From positions 1,736,001 through 1,800,000 of the forward strand of contig JAHWDD010000006.1 in assembly GCA_023897205.1 (NCBI GenBank): a stretch of DNA of 64,000 bases, read 5' to 3'. Position numbers and translations under genes: made by a program. Source of the stretch: Exophiala sp. HKRS030. Its lineage: Eukaryota; Ascomycota; Eurotiomycetes; Chaetothyriales; Herpotrichiellaceae. The notes below the pieces were generated by a model, which saw nothing but the letters and a program-made list of their open reading frames with translations, was not told the DNA's origin and made no database searches. Below are positions 55,707 to 64,000 of this stretch, piece after piece. The first letter of the stretch is position 1. The number at the start of each line of letters is the position of its first letter.

Positions 55707-56771
55707 ATGTCGAAAACGACTCTCGCCATAGTCGCTGCGACGTCTGCGGCGGCTGGCGCGTCACTCAGCGCTCTGATCTTCTCCCGACCGTCGAAAAGCA
55801 CACCCGTTCCATTACCTACTGCTCCAGTAAAAGATGCTGCTCCGAAACCCATCGTCCCAGTCCCTGCTCCGCCAGCACCAGTTGCGGTACCCAATCCAGT
55901 CCCTGTGATTGCACCGACGCAATCTGCCCTCCCAGCTGTAGTGTCCCCTGTCGATCCAGCTGGAATACTTCGGTATGGCTTCCCTGGCCCGATTGCAGAC
56001 ACTCTCTCGACGCCCTCACACCTGTCCTCCTTCAACCGGTTCACACGAAATCCACACTGGGTTGCGGAGCATTTCACAGCACAATCGTTACTCCTGAACA
56101 ATGGCTCCCGCAGAAACAGCGTCTTCTACGAGGACCTTTCAGTCCCTCCGATGTTTCGGGCGAAATTGACGGATTATGCACGAAGTGGCTACGACCGAGG
56201 TCACCAGGTGCCCGCAGCCGATGCGAAATGGTCGCAACCGGCAATGGATAGCACCTTTGTTTTGAGCAACATGTGTCCGCAAGTCGGCGAGGGGTTCAAT
56301 CGAGACTACTGGGCGCACTTTGAGGAATTCTGCCGAAATTTGACCAAGAGATATCCCAGCGTACGAGTAGTGACGGGACCACTGTATCTACCTAAAAGGG
56401 ATGAAAAAGACGGAAAATGGAGGGTGTCGTATGAAATGATTGGCAATCCTCCCAACGTGGCGGTGCCGACTCACTTCTACAAGATCATCTTTGGCGAAGA
56501 AGCTGCCAATGATCCGACTGGTAGAGTGGCATTGGGGGCATTTGTGCTGCCAAACGCCGAGATCCCCAACACCAAAAGTCTGAAGGACTTTGAGGTTCCG
56601 TTGGAGGCGGTCGAGAGAGCGAGTGGACTGATGTTTGCTGAGAAAGTGCCTTCAGACAGACGAAAACAGCTCTGCAGAGAGGTGAGATGTGAGATCATCG
56701 TTCGAGAATTTGACAAGGCCAGGCAGCAGACGCGGCCACCATTGCCGCAACCAGGAGGTGGTAGATGGTGA
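55707..56771 (+). CDS. NUC1: Mitochondrial DNA/RNA non-specific endonuclease (EndoG type)
   Basis: A 354-aa nuclease of the beta-beta-alpha-metal family that cuts DNA and RNA with Mg2+ and acts in mitochondria and in programmed cell death (family knowledge). A hydrophobic N-terminus (about residues 5-25) serves as the mitochondrial anchor, followed by a Pro/Val/Ala-rich linker (30-85). The nuclease domain starts near ILRYGFPGP and carries the catalytic DRGHQ (His166 as general base). Further on FVLSNMCPQ carries the metal-binding Asn, and RVVTGPLYLP is typical. Single exon. The usual length is about 330 aa, so this is slightly long because of the linker. The ATG at 55707 is the first in frame. 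Confidence 0.9.
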   Translation: MSKTTLAIVAATSAAAGASLSALIFSRPSKSTPVPLPTAPVKDAAPKPIVPVPAPPAPVAVPNPVPVIAPTQSALPAVVSPVDPAGILRYGFPGPIADTLSTPSHLSSFNRFTRNPHWVAEHFTAQSLLLNNGSRRNSVFYEDLSVPPMFRAKLTDYARSGYDRGHQVPAADAKWSQPAMDSTFVLSNMCPQVGEGFNRDYWAHFEEFCRNLTKRYPSVRVVTGPLYLPKRDEKDGKWRVSYEMIGNPPNVAVPTHFYKIIFGEEAANDPTGRVALGAFVLPNAEIPNTKSLKDFEVPLEAVERASGLMFAEKVPSDRRKQLCREVRCEIIVREFDKARQQTRPPLPQPGGGRW

Positions 56772-57788
56772 TGGAATTTCTTCGTCTATTGCATAGCGTT
56801 TCATTTGAAGGTGCAATATAAGGAAGCGAATGTTACATATTCATACATTAGGTACAGGGCTGTATACCAACTTTGGATATCCCACTGGTAACTTCTGGAA
56901 AATTGGCTCTGTTTTGTCCAACAGTGCTCGTCTTGTAGAGGAGAAAGGTCCTTGAGTAGGTACTTCGTAGAATCTGAGCAGAAGCAGCGGAGGTTGACCT
57001 AGGCGGGTCAACCGTAATTGGAGACGCAATATCAGAGGTAATAGTCGAGTAAATATTACTTTTGTCTGTACAATGGTCTTCCCCAGACAATCTTTTCGAT
57101 GTCTTTGCCTGTGCACCATTCAACCCTGACCTCAATTCTGGTGGCGCAATCTACTCCGTCCGTGCCTAGCGCTCATGATAATTAAGGGACTACGGGCCCA
57201 GTGGACCCAAACGTTGCTCGAAACCGAACGATAATACCTGCTCCTATGCGACTAAAGGCCAGGTCCAGGTCTGGATTTCGTGGTGGTATGGGTGTATCCG
57301 AGAACAAGATCGATACCGAAGAGTGCAGCAGTCGCAGACCACAGCTAACCACCACGGTTATAGAAGCGCGCAGGAGACGTGATGTCCTTGCCCACGGCGA
57401 CCTCGAACCGCCACTCACCTTCCTTTGTTAGTTCGTATTGAGTTGTTTCGACTGTGGACAGTTCCTCCGGCTCCGCCAGCCCAAGGCCAGGCAGGGACAT
57501 TCCACCATCGTGGTGATACGCAGGAGGATCGCGAGGACAAATAAAGGCAGCGGAGGAAGCGAAATGATATTGGAGGAAAATCTGAGGCAGGTTAGCCGAG
57601 GCAGATCCCGCAGTTCTTTGACACTCGCCGACATAAACGTGCCACCTACACTCTGTACAGAGAGGACCTACATGATCGTTTTCCTTTCTTGTCAGAACTA
57701 TCCTTTTTACCTGGATATACACGTAGATTGATACTTTGCGCATCACTTTGAATTACAACACCCTACTCTATGGACTCGCAGCCAACAC
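56772..57788. other. Intergenic with a CLP1-like gene fragment
   Basis: One kilobase without an intact gene. It holds the fragment at 57378-57500 and an 8-mer TACTCCGT near 57152. Confidence 0.45.
57378..57500 (-). pseudogene. 5' fragment resembling the CLP1 mRNA 3'-end processing factor
   Basis: The minus strand reads MSLPGLGLAEPEEL, then TTQYELTKEGEWRFEVAVGK and ends the similarity at Asp-Ile-Thr. This is the N-terminal end of fungal Clp1 (cleavage factor IA polynucleotide-kinase-like subunit), where EWRFEV-type wording is conserved. The expected continuation (VRLLSGTAE...) is absent; the frame runs on for about 11 unrelated codons to a stop. No other Clp1 parts, such as the Walker motif, are seen nearby. 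It looks like a duplicated 5' end rather than a gene. Confidence 0.5.
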
Positions 57789-59327
57789 TCAAAGACTGTT
57801 GGGATCCTGTGTCGGCAATGGCACCACCGAGTTCTTGATGTGCAAAGGCGTTGATCCAATCCTGACAATAGGCATATCTTTGTTATTGGCCCAGTCGTGC
57901 GCTGCCAGGCCTTGTTTCAACGACATTCGCACTTCGTTGGAGCCTCGGTCGACAACTTCCCGAACATACTCATCCGTGAATTCCTGCAGGCTCACCCTCC
58001 CGTCCCTGTAGTCGACCAAGGCGCGGGTAAGGTTCAACACGTCTTGCAAGGCGTGATTAGCCCCTTGGGCACGATCTAGTACCTTGTTATTGATTCTGAC
58101 ATCTAGACATCTGAGAGCACATGCGCGACTTACGTGGTGTCATCGAGTGGGCGGCATCACCGCAAATCAGAGTCCGACCGCCATGTGTGTTCCAGGGTTT
58201 AGTTTCCCAAGTGCCATAGCGGTCGCAGGTGATGATCGTACCCTCAGGCATGAACTCGATGGCGGATTTGAAAGGTTCAGCAAATGATTTGCCTTTTTCT
58301 TTGACCAATTCGAAGCGTTTCCGGGGCGAGTCCTCTTCGACTGACAGGTTTGATGCGAACGACATGAAGACCTGGAACTTCCATTCCTCGGGGGGTTTTT
58401 CGTCGTCGATGTCGAGAGCTGTGTTTGGTGTGAGTATCGAAAGGGTCTGAGGTCCCAATTGGCAACTACTTACGAATCAGACCATAGTATGAGCCGTTTG
58501 GATGGACGGCAATGTCCATGAATTCACTGAGCCCACTTCTCACGGCCAGAGCTTGTTCCCGAGGATATTGCATCCAGTAATTGTTGAGGATCAAACCAGG
58601 AATTTGCTTCCACACCGCATCATCCTGGTTGTCAAAAAGAAACCGCCTGGTGGAAGAACGGGCGCCATCACAAGCAACAAGGATTGATCCTCTCGCGGTG
58701 GTTCCATCTGCAAACACGGCTTCGATGCCGTTTTCCAACTCATTGAACGATGTTAGCTCTTTGTTGTACTGCCCATTCTGTCAGAAATGTCGTATTACAC
58801 GAAGGGACCCACCAAGTGGAAATCTACCTGGACTCGAATGCCTTCGAGAAGGACCTGCCGGACTTTCTTCTGGCTGTAGCGTTTGGCGGCTCCCAAGGGA
58901 ATGTGCTTGAAAACCCTTCCGGTCTCACCGTCATGGAATTCGACGTGCTCCTGAAGCCCAGTGTTCTTGCGAACAACGACTTGGGCACTTCTCAGTTTCT
59001 CTTCCATATCATCTGGATAGAGCTGCATGAATTCTACGGCCCAGTGGACCGTGATACCCCAATCTCGGTGCCGAACTTCAGAGTCATGTCTCTCAAAGAT
59101 CTCATAGTCAATACCTGCCTGTCGAGCATCGTCTTAGCTGAGGCCACAGGAGAGGTGCCAGACAATCCGGTGGTAAGGCTGTGCCACCATGAATTTACCT
59201 TCTTTAGTCCTTGCGCGAGCGACAAGCCTGATACGCCTGGTGCCAGAGAGATTAGTTGTCATGTTGATTCCCTGTCGGGTGGACACGCACCTGCGCCAAT
59301 GATGAGGACCTTGAGATCGTGACCCAT
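57789..59327 (-). CDS. FAD-dependent aromatic-type monooxygenase
   Basis: A 413-aa flavoprotein hydroxylase (group A, PHBH/salicylate-hydroxylase fold) using NAD(P)H and O2. Six minus-strand exons: 59327-59291, 59236-59199, 59118-58828, 58777-58474, 58418-58134, 58075-57789; all phases agree. The FAD motif is built across two introns: LIIGAG|VSGLSLAQGLKK|AGIDYEIFER. VACDGARSSTRRFLF is the DG motif region and ICGDAAHSMTP the second FAD motif. HRAQGANHALQD follows, as in the family. The substrate pocket gives no clue. Its tail-to-head position behind the FAD amine oxidase, on the same strand and 490 bases away, suggests a shared pathway. Confidence 0.85.
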
Positions 59328-59817
59328 CTTTCCTCAGTCACTTTTTCGGATCTATGTGATTCTTCACTTTAACCTGATCGCCATCTATCAACACGAGTAG
59401 CGTATGCGACCTGTTTATGTCACGACGGCCGGGTGTCTTCCTTCGTTCGGCTCAATGTTTTAATTGTCCCTATTCTCACACGAGCACAATGATCGACGAT
59501 ATCCGCAATGACAGGTTCGTCTTCCCACGATTCGCGCAAGGCTGGACACCCTTGCCACGGTCGAGGCCGAGGCAAGCCCCGACAACACCGACGGCACCGA
59601 GTTATGGGTGATCGAAATATCCTCCGAGCGAGCCAACGAGGCCGACCTTGGTGGTTATCTCGCACTTACGCATTGTTCCCGATACACTTGGCACAGGACG
59701 TTTGTTAGGTCTGGCCCAGTCTGATTAGCCACGACAGCTTTGACGAAACGGAGGCGAGCTGGAGCGAGATCTAGAAGGTATATTGACTTTGGTCTATATT
59801 TTCGCAGTAACAGGCTG
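59328..59817. other. Spacer between the two flavoenzyme genes
   Basis: 490 bases between the oxidase stop and the monooxygenase start. No gene is seen; it must hold the monooxygenase promoter. Confidence 0.4.
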
Positions 59818-61186
59818 CTAACCGAGAAGATCTCCAAGCTCCAGAGCAGGTGTCGGAAACATAGGTTTGCCGCCTGTTTCACGACTCGTAGCCGTCGAAG
59901 AGCCCCATTTCCATTGCTTCTCCAGGTTCTCAGGCACCGCTCCATCAAGGAGCTGCGAGATATACCGCCCAATGATTGGTACAAATTTGAAAGCATGACC
60001 AGAGCCCCCGGTCGCCACGAAGAGACCTTTGTGCCGTGGATGGCTTGAAATCAGGAAGTCGTGAGTCGGCGTGTCAGTATCCCTGTGCATGCTATTAGTG
60101 TCTTCGTGCCTTCCTCAGAAGATGATACGAAAATACCAGCAAAGTTTGGAATCCGACCACGGCCTGTCTGCCAGCTCCGGCAGCACTTGTCGAAGCCAGC
60201 CTCTCAGCCGATTTTGCAACACTGCAGGCACTGTACGTTCCACCAAGTCTCCAGGCAGTGATACCCCCGAGACTGGAGAATACTTGAAGTTTGTGACGAA
60301 AATCGAGGACGCAATCTTGATGACATTGTTCTCGTCTGGAGCGAAAACAGCAGCTAGATTCGGTACCCAGTCAGCGTTTTACACACGTTTGCAATGTCTA
60401 ATGCAGTCGAGTTGTACCTTCTCCTATATCCGCAATGATAGGGATGTGCCTGTACCGGTCTGCCTCCTCGCGCGCAAGCTGGATGTAGCAAACGGTGTGA
60501 CCCAAAGCACTAAGCTGACCCTCCATGTCGATCAAACATGCCGTCCTGGCGCCAGTTGTCAGCAGCACTTGGTCCGCCTCGTATGTTGTACCATCCACTG
60601 TGCGCACGCCAATACAAGCGTTGTATGCGTCGTACAGGAGCTCTCGGACGTGGCCTGCATTTCCGGAAATGAATCCAACGCCGCAGCCAGCGCTCTGTTG
60701 GGCCATCTCAACCAGGACCTTGGAAGAAGCCGCCCATCCAGCTGCTGGATCAGACAGAATCCTCCAATCTTTCATCGGACCCTTCACCACAGGCCACTTA
60801 GACTGGACCTCGTCTGGAACCATAAACTTGGCGCCATGAACGCCTTTCAGTTTGGCATTTTCCTCGCTCTGCTCGACAAAGCCGACGTCATCGCCACTGC
60901 CGCAGAGCAGCCATCCTGAGCGATGAAAATGCTTTCGGAAGAGGGCTTCAGGGTCGGTCCAGGCTTGGAGGGCTTGCACCGCCAGTTGCATGTACACGGG
61001 GTCTGCATATTCGGTGCGAATTATCCTGTTGATGTCCGTAGACGCAGCGATGGGCGATGGAGGGAGAAACCTATCGAGGACGCGTATCGAGGAGTACTTC
61101 GATCTTGTACCCAGTTCTTGAGACAACTGCCATGCTGTCGCAATACCAAAAGCACCTCCTCCTACAATTATGATCGACTTTCCCAT
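59818..61186 (-). CDS. FAD-dependent amine oxidase (saccharopine/sarcosine/fructosyl-amine oxidase type)
   Basis: A 416-aa flavoprotein of the DAO fold that would oxidise a secondary amine or N-substituted amino acid, giving H2O2. Minus-strand exons: 61186-60418, 60353-60137, 60082-59818. IIIVGGGAFGIATAWQL is the N-terminal FAD motif; DINRIIRTEYAD is typical of the fructosyl-amine, L-pipecolate and L-saccharopine oxidase group. KLCWDTDTPTHDFLI contains Cys328, the residue that binds FAD covalently in monomeric sarcosine oxidase relatives; the Trp codon right after it is split by the second intron. ATGGSGHAFKFVPIIGRY is the C-terminal FAD segment. The substrate within the group cannot be assigned. 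Its start faces an amino-acid permease across 608 bases. Confidence 0.85.
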
Positions 61187-61794
61187 CTTTACAACGCCTG
61201 TGTCTTACCGACTCGTATTACCATCTTGTCCCCGTTCTGAGTCATCGGCCTCTTGGCAGCTTGCTTCACCTTCGACTTCTTTCCGCCTTTCCAAGAGATA
61301 CGAGAGATCTGATCAATAGACACACCAGCCCTAGTCTCTTGCAGTCGATAGGTGTATCGGTGCCATTATCCTAGCAGCCCTGTCTAGACCAGGATCACAT
61401 ACCGAACCGCAGTTTTGCGCTAGAGAAGGACCCGAGAACACCGAACCGCCATGTTGCGTTGTATGGGCCAATCAGGATCCGCTCATTGGTACTCCAGAAG
61501 TGTCAAAGAGCCCACGATAACCACCCACCGCTCCACTCGGTGCACAAGAGCTTCTGCATGCCCCGAGCCCGTTAACCTCTTCTCTTATCTACACAGAGAC
61601 AACGACCTCCCCAGCGGACTAGGCGGAGGGAACACAGTGCCAGCACCAGCCCCAGGAACGAATCCTCGAGTATGACCTATACTTAAGTTATGGAGTCACT
61701 CCACTTCCCTACGTCTCTGGTCAACCTCACCATCCTCGAGCATTCACAATAAACAAATCGGCATCACGCTGCACTCAAAGCAAAACACCACATC
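61187..61794. other. Divergent promoter between oxidase and permease
   Basis: A 608-base spacer between two divergent start codons. I see no gene; regulatory sites could serve both genes. Confidence 0.45.
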
Positions 61795-63639
61795 ATGTTC
61801 GACATGGCAGAGCCTGTCGAAGCAATGACCGCCAGCAAGACCGCCCATCCCAACGAGGGAAGTGTCTCTAGCGTGTCAGGGGACGGCGCTGCACCACAGC
61901 CTACAGAAGGGACGATGCACAAGCGATTCACCTTTCTCTCTCTCTGGGCTTTCTTTCTGGCTGGCACGGCAGGCGTAGGTACCATCCATCTCACCCCCGA
62001 CACACAGAATGTTGACGGATCAGTAGTGGGAAGCAATTGCCGCTTCATTATTCCAGGTGGTCATTGGTGGAGGGCCCCCAGCTTTGGTCTGGGGCTTTGT
62101 CCTGAATGCCGTCGCCGCAGTGTGTATCGCGTCCTCCATGGCCGAGTTCGCCAGCATATGGCCCACTGCAGCAGGACAATACCACTGGGTGGTGGCAATG
62201 GCGCCCAAGGAGTGGAAGACCGTGATGGGTTGGTTCAGTGCCTGGGTGCTTTTATTGATGAATATCTTGTCATCCCTGAGTGCTCTTTTCGCTGGGGCAC
62301 TGTCGCTGCAAGCCTGCGTCAGTCTCGCCCACGAGAGCTACACTCCTCAACGGTGGCAGACCTACATGGTGAGACTTGCTGCCCTGCACCAGAACTACCC
62401 AGACTTGGCTGACCGGGCAGATCATTCTGGCGATTATTGCATTTGCACTCACAATCAACGTCTTCATACCCCGCGCTCTGCACCATCTTTCACTTCTTGG
62501 TACGTCCTCTTTGCGCTCCACCACAGCTTCGTCAGTGCTGACAAGTTTGCCCCACAGGCACCGTCACCCACGTTTGCGGCTTTTTCATCGTGATCATCAT
62601 CCTGCTAGCCACTACCGACCACAAGAACTCTGCCAGGACTGTCTTTGTCGATCTGGAGAACTTTACTGGGTGGCCGACGAATGCCGCTGCATTCTTGATC
62701 GGTGTCCTTCCAACTTCCGCAGGATTCTCGACTCTGGATATGCCGGTTCGATATTCCGAGGAAACCTCCAAGCCGCAAACAGATGTCTCTCGAGCCCTGT
62801 TCTGGGGTGTCTTGGCCTCAGCGACAATTGGACTGCCCTTTGTCCTTGTGCTGGCGTTCTGCATGGGGGATCCGGAAGAGCTGCTCCAGGGCAGCGTCGT
62901 CCACTTGAGTCCGCTCGCACAGATCATCTACAATTCGACCCACGGGAACATCCACGCCGCCAACGGTATTGCCTGTCTCATCGTCATAGTCGCCATAATC
63001 TCCGCGACCGACTGCATGGGTGGCCTCAGTCGAATCATCATGGCTCAGTCGCGAGATGGAGCTTTCCCATTCGGCCATGCCCTTGAGAAGATCAGCCCCC
63101 GTTGGAACACTCCTGTGGGAGCTATCATGACGGCCGCAACGATCCAAGCTATGCTCGCAGTCATCTACATCGGCAACAGCACCGCCTTCTTTGGCTTTTT
63201 GAGTGGCGTCTTCACCCTTCAGGTCTTGAGCTACGGGACTCCAATCTTCCTCCACCTCATCCGTCGTAAGACGCTGAACCTCACCTACGGACCTTGGAGG
63301 CTGCCTTATCGTTGGGGCTGGATCGTCAATGTTCTCGGTCTGACACTATACGGCCTCCTCTTCGTGGCCGTGTCGCTGCCAACCAGCATCCCGGTGACCG
63401 CGGAAAACATGTACGTAATCCACGTTCAAGACTCTTCGGATTATGCTAGCTAAACTGACATTTCACACAGGAACTATGCCTCACCTATTGCCGGAATGGT
63501 GCTGATTTTGTCGGCAATCCTATGGTTTGCCTGGGGCCGCCGCGTATATGATGGACCGCGGATTTCTCTCGAAGTGCTTGTGGGTTCCGGTGCTGTTGTT
63601 CATCAAACTGACAACGCCAGCCCGATCAAAGCCGTCTGA
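61795..63639 (+). CDS. Amino-acid/GABA/choline-type permease (APC superfamily)
   Basis: A 540-aa polytopic carrier related to fungal Uga4/Hnm1-type permeases. Exons: 61795-61974, 62027-62368, 62421-62499, 62558-63410, 63471-63639. The second exon start is fixed by reading frame: after TAG| it gives WEAIAASLFQVVIGGGPPAL, matching the first-span region of the group. FASIWPTAAGQYHWV is the next conserved segment, and YGPWRLPYRWGWIVN lies before the last spans. About twelve hydrophobic segments are present and the N-terminus is hydrophilic. The substrate is not readable. The position beside the amine oxidase suggests uptake of that enzyme's substrate (inference). The first intron has a weaker GTAGGT donor, so its limits are the least sure. 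Confidence 0.82.
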
Positions 63640-64000
63640 CGGCAACTGACGTCTTTTTGCCAAGGGTGACGTTGCTCTTCTAATGTGACTATGGATTGTG
63701 ACAACAACAACAATAACAGCAACAACAAGGGGGGTGGGGGCTTGTGTCTAATTACAGTCATGTAGCAGTGAGGTGATGTAGCTTCTATTTCAGTTACCAG
63801 AAAGAAATTGATGGCATCCCAAGAAACATGTTCGATCTTGTGCGTGAAGATGTCCATTGTGGCGATCCCATGAACGTCGTGAAAGGGTTCTGGTAGCTGA
63901 CAAGCTCGTTACAACTGCACTCTATGTGTGAAGAGGCCGCCCCTGTATCTGGATCGAGTGACAGAGCGGAAGCATCAAAAAGTCCGACGATACGCAGGCA
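63640..64000. other. Downstream flank of the permease
   Basis: No gene is seen. An imperfect AAC trinucleotide run lies at about 63700-63728 and a poly-G tract follows. A neighbouring gene may begin beyond the window. Confidence 0.4.

Noticed and set aside
1..64000. tRNA genes or CRISPR arrays
   Set aside because: No plausible tRNA B-box with a matching cloverleaf and no regularly spaced direct repeats were noticed; a tRNA scan would be decisive but was not possible.

Overview
The window looks like nuclear DNA of a filamentous ascomycete (Pezizomycotina, most like a Eurotiomycete of the chaetothyrialean kind; the class-level placement is inference). The evidence is short introns of about 46-145 nt with GT..AG ends and CTAAC-type branch sites, plus single genes rather than operons. 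The gene repertoire is also typical: a Zn2Cys6 regulator, a Dal5-type MFS carrier, yeast-type amino-acid permeases, GH18 and GH16 enzymes, and a GFA protein. I modelled 22 protein-coding genes, two recognisable broken genes and one unexplained open stretch. No tRNA, rRNA, CRISPR array or intact transposon was seen.

Layout: 0.4-2.5 kb secreted GH18 chitinase with a GQ-repeat linker; 3.0-5.1 kb protoporphyrinogen oxidase with an abutting uORF; 5.6-7.4 kb amino-acid permease with a GC-AG intron; 9.9-11.4 kb trypsin-like putative peptidase; 12.2-13.2 kb kinase-like protein and a small Cys-rich protein; 15.2-16.9 kb MFS carrier; 18.4-20.4 kb AtuA/DUF1446-DUF4387 fusion; 20.6-22.5 kb secreted phosphoesterase/phospholipase C; 23.3-26.4 kb divergent membrane-anchored multicopper oxidase and GFA protein; 27.2-30.6 kb GH16 glucanase and RGS/Rax1-like protein; 33.5-35.8 kb Zn2Cys6 factor; 36.4-37.7 kb Cys/His putative NlpC-P60-like protein; 38.7-39.8 kb SDR; 41.1-41.7 kb broken nucleoside-phosphorylase-type sensor domain; 42.6-44.2 kb divergent metallo-beta-lactamase-like protein; 46.5-47.3 kb Thr/Val-repeat secreted protein; 49.5-51.8 kb AAA+ ATPase; 53.5-56.8 kb divergent ZIP zinc transporter and NUC1-type nuclease; 57.4-57.5 kb CLP1-like 5' fragment; 57.8-63.6 kb a compact group of FAD monooxygenase, FAD amine oxidase and amino-acid/GABA-type permease.

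Functional links: the last three genes look like a small nitrogen/amine catabolic cluster with a permease-oxidase divergent promoter. Cell-wall genes (chitinase, GH16, Thr/Val-repeat protein) are scattered. The most unusual non-coding signal is a 9-bp motif, TACTCCGTA/TACGGAGTA. It occurs 11 times, always outside coding sequence, where about 0.5 copies would be expected by chance, and it clusters in the 45-53 kb gene-poor part. A related 8-mer, TACTCGTA, is also enriched. All exon limits were read by eye from splice signals and frame continuity, and were not checked against transcripts.
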